Below, in pieces: positions 8,812-17,822 of a stretch of 64,000 nucleotides of DNA (position 1 is the first letter of the stretch; every line of letters starts with the position of its first letter). The DNA comes from JAEUOS01 sp965279115. Its GTDB lineage: Bacteria; Pseudomonadota; Gammaproteobacteria; Burkholderiales; JAEUOS01. The notes beneath the pieces are model-generated. The model did not search any database and was not told where the DNA came from. It was given only the letters and a program-made list of their open reading frames with translations. The translations under genes were made by a program, and so were the position numbers. The stretch is from contig OZ257137.1 in NCBI GenBank assembly GCA_965279115.1, forward strand, positions 3,162,001 through 3,226,000, in the 5' to 3' direction.

Positions 8812-10194
8812 ATGACGCCTGTCGGAGTCCGCCCTGCAGCAGTCGCGGGGTCGTTTTATCCCGCCAACCCTGCGGTGTTGTCCCGCGCGATCTTCGGTTT
8901 CATCGAGGAAGGACGCCGGCGCGTTCGCGCCCCCATGGCTGCCGTTGCCGCGCCCAAGGCCCTGATCGTTCCCCATGCGGGGTATGTGTATTCCGGCGCC
9001 GTGGCGGCTTCCGCATATGCCCGCGTCGCTCCCATGAAGGGCAGCGTCGCGCGCGTGATCCTGATGGGCCCCTGTCATCGCGTCGCCGTGCGCGGCATTG
9101 CCCTGCCGGACGTGCGTGCTTTCGCCACTCCGCTGGGCGAGGTCGAAGTCGACGCCGCGGCCCTGGCGCAGATCCGCGACCTGCCGGGCATGGTGACAAG
9201 CGCCGCGGCGCACGCGGCGGACCACGCGCTCGAAGTGCAGTTGCCTTTCCTCCAGCAGGTGCTGGGCCGGTTCCGGGTGGTGCCGCTCCTGGTGGGCGAC
9301 GCCTCCGCCGGGCAGGTTGGCGCCGTCCTGGAGCGCCTGTGGGGAGGGCCGGAAACGCTGGTCGTGATCAGTTCCGACCTTTCGCACTATTTGCCGTACC
9401 GGGAGGCGGAAAAGCGCGACCGTGGCACGATCGACGCGGTGCTGCGTCTTGAATCGGGCCTGGATCATGCGCAGGCTTGCGGCGCCACACCCGTCAACGG
9501 CCTGCTCGGCATCGCGCGCAAGCGCAACATGCGGATCGAACTGCTGGATTTGCGCAACTCCGGCGACACCGCCGGTGACCGCGCGCGCGTGGTGGGCTAC
9601 GCCTCATTGGTGTTGCGCGAAGCCGGAACGTCCGCAGGAGAGAACCGGCCGGACGTCGCGCGTGGCAACCTGCTGGTACGCCTGGCGCGGGCGGCCATTG
9701 GTGAGCGCTTCGCGATCAGCATACCGGTCGATGACAAGGCGCCATTCCTCAACGAGCCGGGTGCGACCTTCGTCACCCTCAAGCAGGGCAGCCAGCTGCG
9801 CGGTTGCATCGGCAGCCTGAGAGCGCATCGTTCCCTGCTGGAGGATGTGCGGCACAACGCGGTGGCTGCCGCATTCTCCGACCCGCGGTTCCGCAAGCTC
9901 GACATCGGGGAGTTCGGTGCCATCAGGGTGGAGGTGTCCTTGCTGTCGAATCCCGAACCAATGCGCTTCACCGACCAGTCGGACTTGCTGTCGCAGTTGC
10001 GGCCGGAAGTCGACGGCTTGATCTTCGAGTGCGGCGTCCATCGCTCGACGTTCCTGCCGCAGGTATGGGAGTCGCTGCCCGAACCGGCGGCGTTCCTGGA
10101 GCACCTCAAGGCCAAGGCAGGATTGCCGCCGGACTTCTGGTCGCCTGACGTGCGGGTCTCGCGTTACACGGTGGAGAAGTGGGCAGAACCGTGA
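8812..10194 (+). CDS. AmmeMemoRadiSam system fusion protein: Memo (B) + AMMECR1 (A)
   Basis: 460 residues with two domains that are separate proteins in many organisms. The N-terminal Memo domain (about 1-265) has HAGYVYSG, DHALEVQLPFLQ and SSDLSHY, the conserved His/Asp/Cys-type site of this dioxygenase-fold family. The C-terminal AMMECR1 domain (about 285-460) has its signature LRGCIGSL. Genes of this family occur beside a radical SAM enzyme, and that gene follows here with a GTGA overlap. The reaction of the system is not established. The Memo start (GVRPAAVAGSFYP) is complete, so ATG 8812 is well supported. Confidence 0.9.
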   Translation: MTPVGVRPAAVAGSFYPANPAVLSRAIFGFIEEGRRRVRAPMAAVAAPKALIVPHAGYVYSGAVAASAYARVAPMKGSVARVILMGPCHRVAVRGIALPDVRAFATPLGEVEVDAAALAQIRDLPGMVTSAAAHAADHALEVQLPFLQQVLGRFRVVPLLVGDASAGQVGAVLERLWGGPETLVVISSDLSHYLPYREAEKRDRGTIDAVLRLESGLDHAQACGATPVNGLLGIARKRNMRIELLDLRNSGDTAGDRARVVGYASLVLREAGTSAGENRPDVARGNLLVRLARAAIGERFAISIPVDDKAPFLNEPGATFVTLKQGSQLRGCIGSLRAHRSLLEDVRHNAVAAAFSDPRFRKLDIGEFGAIRVEVSLLSNPEPMRFTDQSDLLSQLRPEVDGLIFECGVHRSTFLPQVWESLPEPAAFLEHLKAKAGLPPDFWSPDVRVSRYTVEKWAEP

Positions 10195-11282
10195 CCGCCG
10201 ACCCGGCTGCCGGGGAGGTGCCGGCGCGCTGGTGGCACAAGATCGCCGACGGCCGCATCCAGTGTGACTTGTGCCCGCGCGATTGCCGGCTCGGCGATGG
10301 CCAGCGCGGTGCGTGTTTCGTGCGCATGCGTCGCGGTGACGGCATGGTGCTGACCACCTATGGCCGCTCTTCCGGCTTTTGCATCGATCCGATCGAAAAA
10401 AAACCGCTGAACCACTTTTACCCCGGCTCTTCGGTGTTTTCCTTCGGTACCGCCGGCTGCAACCTGGCCTGCAGGTTCTGCCAGAACTGGGACATTTCCA
10501 AGTCGCGCGACATGGACCGCCTGATGGACAGCGCGTCCCCGGCGCAGATCGCCGAGGCCGCGCACAAGGCGGGCGCGAAGTCGGTGGCCTTCACCTACAA
10601 CGACCCGGTGATCTTTGCCGAGTACGCCATGGACGTGGCCGATGCCTGCCACGAGCGCGGCTTGAAGACCGTCGCGGTGACCGCGGGTTACATGCATGAC
10701 GCGCCGCGCCGCGAGTTCTACGCCAAAATGGATGCCGCCAATGTGGACCTGAAGGCCTTTACCGAAGACTTCTACGCCCGGCAGACGGCTTCCAGCCTGG
10801 CGCCGGTACTGGAAACGCTCAAGTACCTGGTGCATGACACACCGGTGTGGGTGGAGATCACCACCCTCCTTATTCCGTCACTCAATGATTCGGATGAAGA
10901 GATCGAAGCCATGTGTGCCTGGATCGCCACGCAGTTGGGAACCCATGTTCCCCTGCATTTCACAGCCTTCCATCCGGACTTTCGCATGCGCGAGTTGCCC
11001 ACCACACCGGCCGAAACCCTGTTCCGCGCCCGCCGCATCGGCATGGCCGCCGGTTTGCGCTATGTCTATACCGGCAACATCCATGACGTCGAAGGCGGCA
11101 CAACTTTGTGCCGCAAATGCGGCACGGTGCTGATCCGGCGAGACTGGCACCGCATCCTTGAATACCACCTCACCCCGGGCGGGCATTGCCGCCACTGCCA
11201 CAGCGAGGTGGCAGGACGTTTCGAACGCTTCGCCGGCGCCTTCGGGCCGCGGCGCATACCGGTGCGGATCGCGACGGCCTGA
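10191..11282 (+). CDS. amrS: AmmeMemoRadiSam system radical SAM enzyme
   Basis: 363 residues. The radical SAM cluster motif CNLACRFC (CxxxCxxC) is present within GTAGCNLACRFCQNWDISK. A first Cys group (CDLCPRDCRLGDGQRGAC) precedes it, and a C-terminal zinc-like set (CRKCGTVL and CRHC) follows; both are typical of this pyruvate formate-lyase-activase-like branch. The GTG at 10191 overlaps the stop of the Memo-AMMECR1 gene (GTGA) with GGAGAAG about 11 bases upstream. A GTG at 10179 is possible. The product probably generates a glycyl or substrate radical for an unknown conversion in which the two partner domains take part. Confidence 0.9.
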   Translation: MTADPAAGEVPARWWHKIADGRIQCDLCPRDCRLGDGQRGACFVRMRRGDGMVLTTYGRSSGFCIDPIEKKPLNHFYPGSSVFSFGTAGCNLACRFCQNWDISKSRDMDRLMDSASPAQIAEAAHKAGAKSVAFTYNDPVIFAEYAMDVADACHERGLKTVAVTAGYMHDAPRREFYAKMDAANVDLKAFTEDFYARQTASSLAPVLETLKYLVHDTPVWVEITTLLIPSLNDSDEEIEAMCAWIATQLGTHVPLHFTAFHPDFRMRELPTTPAETLFRARRIGMAAGLRYVYTGNIHDVEGGTTLCRKCGTVLIRRDWHRILEYHLTPGGHCRHCHSEVAGRFERFAGAFGPRRIPVRIATA

Positions 11283-11301
11283 CGCCGGGGAAGCGTTGGC
11301 G

Positions 11302-12783
11302 CTACACGCTCATGCAGAGGTACTTGACCGTCAGGTATTCCTCGATGCCGTACTTTGATCCTTCGCGGCCTATGCCCGATTGCTTGACACCGCCAAATGG
11401 CGCTTCGGCAGTGGAAATGAGGCCGGTGTTGATGCCCACCATGCCGTATTCAAGCGCCTCGGCCACTTTCCACACCCGCGAGAGGTTCTGCGAATAGAAG
11501 TACGCGGCCAGGCCGAATTCGGTGTCGTTGGCCATCCTCACCACCTCTTCGTCGCTGGAAAAGCGCAACAGCGGCGCCACCGGCCCGAAGGTTTCCTCGC
11601 GGAAGATGCGCATCGCCGAGGTCACGCAGGTCAGCACGGTCGGCTCGTAGAAGGTGCCGCCCAGGGTGTGCGCGCCACCCCCGACGATCGCCTTTGCACC
11701 CTGGGCGAGCGCATCCGACACATGCGACTTCACCTTTTCGATGGCCTGTGCGTCGATCAGCGGGCCGGTGGTCACACCGTCGCCGAAGCCGTCGCCGACC
11801 TTGAGTTTCTTCACCGCCACCGCGAGCTTTTCGGCGAAGGCGTCGTATACCTTGTCCTGCACGAACAGGCGGTTGGCGCACACGCAGGTCTGCCCGGCGT
11901 TGCGGTACTTGGAGATCATCGCGCCTTCGACAGCGCGGTCGAGGTCGGCGTCGTCGAATACGATGAAGGGGGCGTTGCCGCCGAGTTCGAGCGAAAGCTT
12001 TTTGAGGGTCGAGGACGATTGCCGCATCAGGATGCGGCCGACTTCGGTCGAACCGGTGAAGGTGACCTTGCGCACCAGCGGGTGGGTGGTCAGTTCCAAG
12101 CCGACTGCGGGCGTGTTGTCGAGGTCGGCGGTCACCACCTGCAGCACGCCCTTGGGTACGCCGGCGCGTGCGGCCAGGTCCATCATGGCCAGCGCCGAGA
12201 AAGGGGTCTGCTCGGCGGGCTTGATGATCATCACGCAACCGGCGGCCAGCGCGGGCGCCGCCTTGCGGGTGATCATCGCGATCGGGAAGTTCCAGGGCGT
12301 GATCGCCGCGCACACGCCGACCGGTTCCTTTACCACCACGATGCGCTTGTCGGCGGCATGACCGGGAATGACGTCGCCATAGGTGCGCTTGCCCTCCTCG
12401 GCAAACCACTCGATGAACGAGGCGCCATAGCCGACTTCGCCCTTGGCCTCCGGTAGTGGCTTGCCCTGTTCTGCGGTCATGATCGCGCCGAGGTCGTCGG
12501 TATTGGCGACCATCAGGTCGAACCAGCGCTTGAGGATGGTGGCGCGTTCCTTGGCCGTTTTCGCGCGCCATGGGCCCCAGGCGGCATTGGCCGCTTCGAT
12601 CGCGCGCCGGGTTTCCGCAACGCCCATGTTCGGCACCGCGCCAATTCGCTGTCCGTTGGCTGGATTGGTCACGGCGAAGGTGGTGCCAGCGTCGGCGCTT
12701 ACCCAGGCGCCGTCGATAAAGGCTTGCTGGCGCAACAAGGTGGTGTCCTTGAGGGTGGGCAGGGGAGATAGGTTTTGCGACAT
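11302..12783 (-). CDS. gabD: NAD(P)-dependent succinate-semialdehyde dehydrogenase family (GabD-like)
   Basis: 493 residues, the usual length of the family. Aldehyde dehydrogenase motifs are intact: PWNFPIAMITRK, the cofactor-binding FTGSTEVGR, the general base Glu in LELGGNAPF and the nucleophile Cys in GQTCVCANR. The closest group by sequence is GabD (semialdehyde to acid). Its neighbours (SDR, IclR regulator, acyl-CoA ligase, nitronate monooxygenase) suggest that the true substrate may be another short semialdehyde. The ATG at 12783 follows AGGAAA. An upstream extension to 12858 would overlap the SDR gene and is rejected. Confidence 0.87.
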   Translation of the reverse strand: MSQNLSPLPTLKDTTLLRQQAFIDGAWVSADAGTTFAVTNPANGQRIGAVPNMGVAETRRAIEAANAAWGPWRAKTAKERATILKRWFDLMVANTDDLGAIMTAEQGKPLPEAKGEVGYGASFIEWFAEEGKRTYGDVIPGHAADKRIVVVKEPVGVCAAITPWNFPIAMITRKAAPALAAGCVMIIKPAEQTPFSALAMMDLAARAGVPKGVLQVVTADLDNTPAVGLELTTHPLVRKVTFTGSTEVGRILMRQSSSTLKKLSLELGGNAPFIVFDDADLDRAVEGAMISKYRNAGQTCVCANRLFVQDKVYDAFAEKLAVAVKKLKVGDGFGDGVTTGPLIDAQAIEKVKSHVSDALAQGAKAIVGGGAHTLGGTFYEPTVLTCVTSAMRIFREETFGPVAPLLRFSSDEEVVRMANDTEFGLAAYFYSQNLSRVWKVAEALEYGMVGINTGLISTAEAPFGGVKQSGIGREGSKYGIEEYLTVKYLCMSV

Positions 12784-12838
12784 GCCGGGTTTCCTTTGGT
12801 GAAGGGGTTTGTTATGGCTTGCTGGCGTGGCTTGCACC

Positions 12839-13588
12839 CTATAGCGTACGCCGCGCAAGGCTGAATGTCTGCCCGGTCGGCCCGGTGCGCGGCTGCGTGG
12901 CCATGAACATCAGCATCGGCACCATGTCGTCCGGTGTCTTGAACCACTCCTTGCCACCGGTGGCCTGGTTCAGTTGCGCCTCGCGCCCAGCGATGAAGGC
13001 CGTCAATACCGGTCCCGGCACCAGCTCGTTGACCGCGATGCCGTCGGTCACGAGTTCTTCCGCCAGCACCTGGGTGAGCATGGCCAGGCCAGCCTTGGAG
13101 GCGGCGTAGGCGGAGCGTCCGGGAGCGCCACGATGGCCCATGCCGGAGCCGACGAAGATGATCTTGCCGCCGCCCCTGCGCTTGAGCGCGGGAATGGCCG
13201 CCTTGGCAGTGCAAAACGCACCCACCAGGTTGACGTCCACGGTGCGGCGCCAGGCGTCGACATCCGCATCGGCGACGAATTTGTTTTCGTTCGAGGCACC
13301 GGCGGCCGCGAACACCAGGTCGATGGCTCCGAAAGCGGCTTCGGCAGCGCCGCAGTGCTCTTCCATGACGGTGAAATCGGTGACGTCACCGGTGCGGGCT
13401 AGCGCGCGACCGCCTGCTTTCGTGATGATCCCGACCGTCTCGTCGATCTCCGGCCCGGAGCGGGCGATACAAACCACCGCAGCGCCGGCTTTTGCGTAGG
13501 CCACAGCGGCCGCGCGGCCGATGCCTCTGCCGGCCCCGGTCACGAAGGCGACTTGTCCCCGCAAGGGAACATCTGGTGTATCGGCCAT
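12839..13588 (-). CDS. SDR family oxidoreductase
   Basis: 249 residues, a classical short-chain dehydrogenase. The NAD(P) motif TGAGRGIG is at about 16-23, and the catalytic triad is seen as Ser in FVGSG and YAASK (YxxxK) near 155-160. The C-terminus (TGPTGQTFSLARRTL) resembles that of SDRs in aromatic or fatty-acid catabolic clusters. GAGGAG lies upstream of ATG 13588. It is probably cotranscribed with the semialdehyde dehydrogenase 55 bases downstream, and divergent from the IclR gene across a palindromic region. Confidence 0.86.
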   Translation of the reverse strand: MADTPDVPLRGQVAFVTGAGRGIGRAAAVAYAKAGAAVVCIARSGPEIDETVGIITKAGGRALARTGDVTDFTVMEEHCGAAEAAFGAIDLVFAAAGASNENKFVADADVDAWRRTVDVNLVGAFCTAKAAIPALKRRGGGKIIFVGSGMGHRGAPGRSAYAASKAGLAMLTQVLAEELVTDGIAVNELVPGPVLTAFIAGREAQLNQATGGKEWFKTPDDMVPMLMFMATQPRTGPTGQTFSLARRTL

Positions 13589-13618
13589 CAGCAGGGACTC
13601 CTCGGGATTGAACGGGGT

Positions 13619-13659
13619 TATTGTTCAATATATTGGAACATAGTTCAACTTATTGACTC
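13619..13659. promoter_or_regulatory. Candidate IclR operator between SDR and IclR genes
   Basis: Three half-sites with alternating orientation occur in 24 bases: GTTC (13623-13626), GAAC (13636-13639) and GTTC (13643-13646). GAAC-ATA-GTTC is a perfect inverted repeat, and GTTC-N9-GAAC is a second one sharing the middle half-site. The stretch is AT-rich in a GC-rich region and is followed by TTGACT (13654-13659), a plausible -35 element. Multiple overlapping dyads are what IclR-family tetramers often bind. It could control the divergent SDR-gabD unit and the regulator itself. Confidence 0.5.
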
Positions 13660-13740
13660 TTGATGAGCGGGCTGCTAGCCTTGCGCGGCGATCGGCAGTA
13701 CGGATCGCCAACGCGGCACAACAGGATGCGCTTGTCTGTC

Positions 13741-14511
13741 ATGGAAGTCGACGTCGATCCGAACTTTGCCACCACCCTGGCCCGCGGGCTGTCGGTGTTG
13801 CGCGCCTTCACGCCCGCGGAGGAGTTCTTGGGCAACAAGGACCTGGCCGAGCGGACCGGGCTATCGCGCCCGACAGTGGCACGCCTGGCGCGTACGCTGG
13901 TGCAATTGGGTTACATGCGCCAGGCAGTCACGCGCGACAAGTATTCGCTGGGTCCGGGTGTGCTCGAACTGGCGCATCCGTTTCTCGCACACCTTGGTGT
14001 GCGGCGGGTGGCGCGACCGCTCATGCAGCGCCTGGCGGATGCGGTCAAGGGCGCGGTGTCGCTTGGTTTGCGGCGCGGCGCGGACCTGGTACTGGTGGAA
14101 AGTTGTCAGCATGTACAGGCCATTACAGCGCGTCCCGACGTCGGCGCGACCAGGCCCATCGAGGCCACCTCCATGGGATATGCCATGCTGGCCGTGCTGG
14201 CGCCGGGCCAACGAGCCGAAGTGATCAACCAGATTCACGGGCTTGCCCGTTTTGACCTGGCCGGCGTGGAACGGCGCATCGCCGCCGAGGCCAGTCGCTA
14301 TCGCGAATGCGGATTCTGCATGTCCCACGGTGACCAGCGGCCGGGGATGTCGGCGGTGGGGGTGCCATTGCGCCTGCCCGGCGGCGCCGAGCCGATGGCG
14401 CTGAACTGCGTGGTGGCAACCTACCAACTGAAGGAAGGTCAGCTGGAGTCCGATCTGGGGCCGCGTCTTCTGGCGCTGGCACGCGAGGTCGAGTCGTCCC
14501 TCGGGCATTGA
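13741..14511 (+). CDS. IclR family transcriptional regulator
   Basis: 256 residues. The N-terminal winged helix (about 5-65) has the typical IclR opening LARGLSVLRAF and a recognition helix in DLAERTGLSRPTVARLARTL. The C-terminal ligand-binding domain (about 80-250) contains the conserved ATSMGYAMLA and the cis-acting CGFCMSHGD region. The effector is probably an intermediate of the flanking catabolic genes. The ATG at 13741 gives the family length; ATG 13726 is an alternative. The stop region is 32 bases ahead of the acyl-CoA ligase start. Confidence 0.88.
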   Translation: MEVDVDPNFATTLARGLSVLRAFTPAEEFLGNKDLAERTGLSRPTVARLARTLVQLGYMRQAVTRDKYSLGPGVLELAHPFLAHLGVRRVARPLMQRLADAVKGAVSLGLRRGADLVLVESCQHVQAITARPDVGATRPIEATSMGYAMLAVLAPGQRAEVINQIHGLARFDLAGVERRIAAEASRYRECGFCMSHGDQRPGMSAVGVPLRLPGGAEPMALNCVVATYQLKEGQLESDLGPRLLALAREVESSLGH

Positions 14512-14543
14512 CCCGAACCGCTAAACATCAGGAAGGAATCAGA

Positions 14544-16676
14544 TTGGAAAGCGCAATCTCGGGCTTGAGCGCCCTCTTCAACCCGGCATCCGTCGCTGTC
14601 GTCGGCGCCACCAATGATGTCAGTCGCATCGGCGGGGTGCCCATCGACCTGATGATCAAGCGTGGCTACCAGGGCCGCCTCGCGCCCATCAACCCCAAGT
14701 ACGCGGAAATCCAGGGTCTCAAGGCTTATCCCACCCTGGTGGCAGTGGGGGCACCCATCGACCTCGCGGTGGTGGCCGTGCCCGCCGCGGCCGTGCCGCA
14801 GACACTCGAGGATGCAATTGCCGCCGGCGTAAAGGGCCTGGTGCTTTTTTCATCCGGCTTTGCCGAAGTGGATGAAGCCGGACGTGAAGCGCAACTGCGC
14901 ATCGCCGGGCGCGCGCGGGAGGCGGGCGTGCGGCTCTTTGGTCCGAACTGCCTGGGCTTGATGGCCTTTGCGTCCAACGTCTACGCGACCTTTTCCCCGG
15001 CGCCGCGCGCCGGCGAAACCAGGGTCGGCAATATCGCGATCGTCAGCCAGTCGGGCGCCTTCGGCGCCTTTGCATATTCGCTCGCGCGCATCAAGGGCCT
15101 GGGCATGTCGTACTGGATGACCACCGGCAACGAGGCCGACATCGAGTTTGCCGATTGCGTGGAATGGCTGGCAAACGACCCGTCGACCAAGGTGATCCTC
15201 GGATACATGGAAGGTTGCCGTGACGGCGAAAAGCTGAAGCGCGCCTTGGCCGCGGCGCAAGCGGCGGGCAAATCGGTGGCCATCACCAAGGTGGGGCGTA
15301 CTGCATTAGGCAGTGCCGCTGCGGCGTCCCATACGGCGGCACTCACCGGCCAGGACGCGGTGTATGACGCGATGTTCCGGCAGTACGGCGTGTGGCGCGC
15401 GCGCACGGTCGACGAGTTGTTCACGGTCGGTTACGCCGCCTCGATGTGCCCGCGGCCGGCAACTTCCCGTATCGGCTTGCTGACTGTTTCAGGCGGGGTC
15501 GGTGTGCTGATGGCCGACGATGCCGAGGACGCGGGACTGGATGTGGCCGAAATGCCCGCCGCCGCGCAGGAGGCGATCCGGTCCGTGATTCCGTTTGCCG
15601 GGCCGCGCAATCCGGTGGACATCACCGGGCAGTTCCAGAACCATCCGGAACTGCTCGAGGCCACGCTCGACAGCATGCTCGGGCAGAACGCGGCCGACGG
15701 GCGCTATGACATGGCGCTGTTCTTTCCGGCGGCCGCCATGCTCGGCTCGCCGCGCGCGCAGTCCATGGTCGATTCGCTCATCGCGGTGCGTGCGCGGCAT
15801 CCGCAGGCGGCATTGGCGCTCACCGGGCTCACCCGGCCGGAGCAGCGCGCCCAGCTGGAAGCCGCCGGCGTGCCGGTGCTCGAAGAACCCAGCGCAGCCG
15901 TGCGCGCCTTCGGCGCACTGGCGTTCTTCGCCGCAAGCGCGCGGCGCGCCGCCGCCCGGCTACGGATCGAATTGCCCAAGGCCGGCGGGTTGCCCGCCCA
16001 TGCGCTTACCGAGCATGAAGCCTTGCAGCGTGTGTCCGGGGCAGGCATTCCCGTCATGCCCTGCACCCACGCCGCCTCGGCGGACGAGGCGGTGGCCGCG
16101 GCGGCCAAGCATGGCTATCCGGTGGTGCTGAAATTGTCTTCCCGCACCATCACCCACAAGAGCGACGTCGGCGGGGTCAAGCTGAACCTGGCCGACGCAG
16201 CCGCGGTGCGTGGCGCGTTCGACGCCATCCTCGCTTCTGCCAGGGCGGCGGAGCCCGATGCGCACATCGACGGCGTGCTGGTCGCTCCGATGATCAGGGG
16301 CGGCGTGGAGTGCATTCTCGGCGTACAGCGCGACCCGGTATTCGGCCCGGTGGTCATGTTCGGGCTGGGGGGCGTGATGGTCGAGGCCTTGAAGGACGTA
16401 AGTTTCCGGATCGCGCCGATCGACGAGGTCGAAGCCCGCGCGATGGTCGACGAAATCCGCGCTCGGCAAGTGCTCGACGGCATGCGCGGCGCGCCGCCGT
16501 CGGACATCGATGCGCTGTCCGGCGCCATCGCCGCGTTGTCGCGCTTCGCCGCGGCCCATGCCGACAGCATCGAAAGCCTGGACCTCAATCCTTTCGTCGT
16601 CATGCCGCGCGACTCGAAGGGCATCAATGGAATGAAGGCGCTCGCGCTCGACGCCGTACTGATCGCGCGACACTGA
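14544..16676 (+). CDS. ADP-forming acyl-CoA synthetase (acetate-CoA ligase family)
   Basis: 710 residues carrying both halves of NDP-forming acyl-CoA synthetases. The CoA-binding Rossmann domain (about 1-130) begins LFNPASVAVVGAT. Succinyl-CoA-ligase-like domains follow, with a candidate phospho-His in SHTAALTGQDAVY. The C-terminal ATP-grasp domain (about 485-700) contains VVLKLSS and GGVKLNL and ends in DLNPFVV. It would activate an organic acid with ATP and CoA, giving ADP. The start is TTG 14544 because AGGAAGGAA lies just upstream; a longer frame to 14508 would overlap the IclR stop. Nitronate monooxygenase follows after 22 bases. Confidence 0.87.
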   Translation: MESAISGLSALFNPASVAVVGATNDVSRIGGVPIDLMIKRGYQGRLAPINPKYAEIQGLKAYPTLVAVGAPIDLAVVAVPAAAVPQTLEDAIAAGVKGLVLFSSGFAEVDEAGREAQLRIAGRAREAGVRLFGPNCLGLMAFASNVYATFSPAPRAGETRVGNIAIVSQSGAFGAFAYSLARIKGLGMSYWMTTGNEADIEFADCVEWLANDPSTKVILGYMEGCRDGEKLKRALAAAQAAGKSVAITKVGRTALGSAAAASHTAALTGQDAVYDAMFRQYGVWRARTVDELFTVGYAASMCPRPATSRIGLLTVSGGVGVLMADDAEDAGLDVAEMPAAAQEAIRSVIPFAGPRNPVDITGQFQNHPELLEATLDSMLGQNAADGRYDMALFFPAAAMLGSPRAQSMVDSLIAVRARHPQAALALTGLTRPEQRAQLEAAGVPVLEEPSAAVRAFGALAFFAASARRAAARLRIELPKAGGLPAHALTEHEALQRVSGAGIPVMPCTHAASADEAVAAAAKHGYPVVLKLSSRTITHKSDVGGVKLNLADAAAVRGAFDAILASARAAEPDAHIDGVLVAPMIRGGVECILGVQRDPVFGPVVMFGLGGVMVEALKDVSFRIAPIDEVEARAMVDEIRARQVLDGMRGAPPSDIDALSGAIAALSRFAAAHADSIESLDLNPFVVMPRDSKGINGMKALALDAVLIARH

Positions 16677-16698
16677 ACCCAATCGCAAGGAACTCATC

Positions 16699-17811
16699 AT
16701 GGCAAAGGCCACACGCAAGATCTCCTTTCGCACGCCGCTGTGCGACCGTCTCGGCATCGACCTGCCGATTTTCTCGTTCTCCCACAGCCTCGAAGTCACC
16801 GCGGCGGTGAGCCGCGCCGGCGGCTACGGCGTCTTCGGCGCCACCCATGATGAACCGGCGCGGATTCTCGAGCATGCCCGGGCGCTGAAGGAAATGTGCG
16901 AGGGGCATCCCTTCGGGCTCGACCTGCTCTTGCCGACGCTCAACGTCGAGCGCGACGATCATGCCGCAGCTCAATCCGAGATTCCGCAACAGCACAAGGC
17001 TTTCATCGAAAACCTGCGCGACAAGTACCAGGTGCCGCCGGCCACCCAGGGACACCTGTTCGTCAACCATGTCCGCTCGCAGGAACTGTTTGCGGCGCAG
17101 GCTGACGCGGTGATCAACTCCGGCGCCAGCATGTTCGCCATGGCGGTGGGCACGCCGGCGCACCTGGTGGCACGTGCCAAGGCGGCGGGGCAGGTGACAC
17201 TCTCGCTGATCGGATCACCGCGACATGCGGAGCGCACCCGCGCGACCGGGGTGGATGTGATCGTGGCGCAGGGCTATGACGCCGGCGCCCACACCGGAAC
17301 CATCGGCACGCTCTCCCTGGTGCCCCAGGTGGTCGATCTGGCGGGAGACACGCCGGTGCTGGCCGCCGGCGGCATTGCCACCGGGCGCCAGGTCGCGGCT
17401 GCCCTCGCCATGGGCGCGCAGGGTGTCTGGACCGGCACCATGTGGCTGGGAGCGCGGGAACACGCACTGGATCCCATCCTCACCGAACAATTGATCAACG
17501 CCGGCAGCGAGGACACGGTGATCACGCGCTCCTGGAGTGGCAAGACCCTGCGCATGGTGCGCGGCGCATGGAGCGACGAATGGGCGGCACCCGATGCGCC
17601 CAAGCCGCTCAAGATGCCCTACCAGCAGGTGCTGGTGGGTGAGATCGTGGCCGCGGTCAATGAACATCGCGTCAAACCGCTGATGTGGACCCCCGCTGGC
17701 CAGAGCGTGCCCTACCTGCGCGAGGTGCGTACGGTTGACGACATAATGGCGCAACTGGTGGATGAAACCGAACAGGCGCTCGCACGCGTTGCCGCCTACA
17801 AAAAATCCTGA
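16699..17811 (+). CDS. Nitronate monooxygenase family protein (2-nitropropane dioxygenase-like)
   Basis: 370 residues, an FMN-dependent TIM-barrel enzyme. Visible family elements are the early RAGGYGVFG loop, the catalytic-His region VAQGYDAGAHTG (His in AGAHTG) and the phosphate-binding VLAAGGIATGRQVAAALAMGA. Enzymes of this family oxidise alkyl nitronates such as propionate-3-nitronate to the aldehyde plus nitrite, but some members act on other compounds. It sits between the acyl-CoA ligase and a solute-binding protein and probably belongs to one operon (gaps of 22 and 11 bases). A semialdehyde dehydrogenase nearby would suit a nitronate-derived semialdehyde. Confidence 0.82.
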   Translation: MAKATRKISFRTPLCDRLGIDLPIFSFSHSLEVTAAVSRAGGYGVFGATHDEPARILEHARALKEMCEGHPFGLDLLLPTLNVERDDHAAAQSEIPQQHKAFIENLRDKYQVPPATQGHLFVNHVRSQELFAAQADAVINSGASMFAMAVGTPAHLVARAKAAGQVTLSLIGSPRHAERTRATGVDVIVAQGYDAGAHTGTIGTLSLVPQVVDLAGDTPVLAAGGIATGRQVAAALAMGAQGVWTGTMWLGAREHALDPILTEQLINAGSEDTVITRSWSGKTLRMVRGAWSDEWAAPDAPKPLKMPYQQVLVGEIVAAVNEHRVKPLMWTPAGQSVPYLREVRTVDDIMAQLVDETEQALARVAAYKKS

Positions 17812-17822
17812 GGAGACAAACC

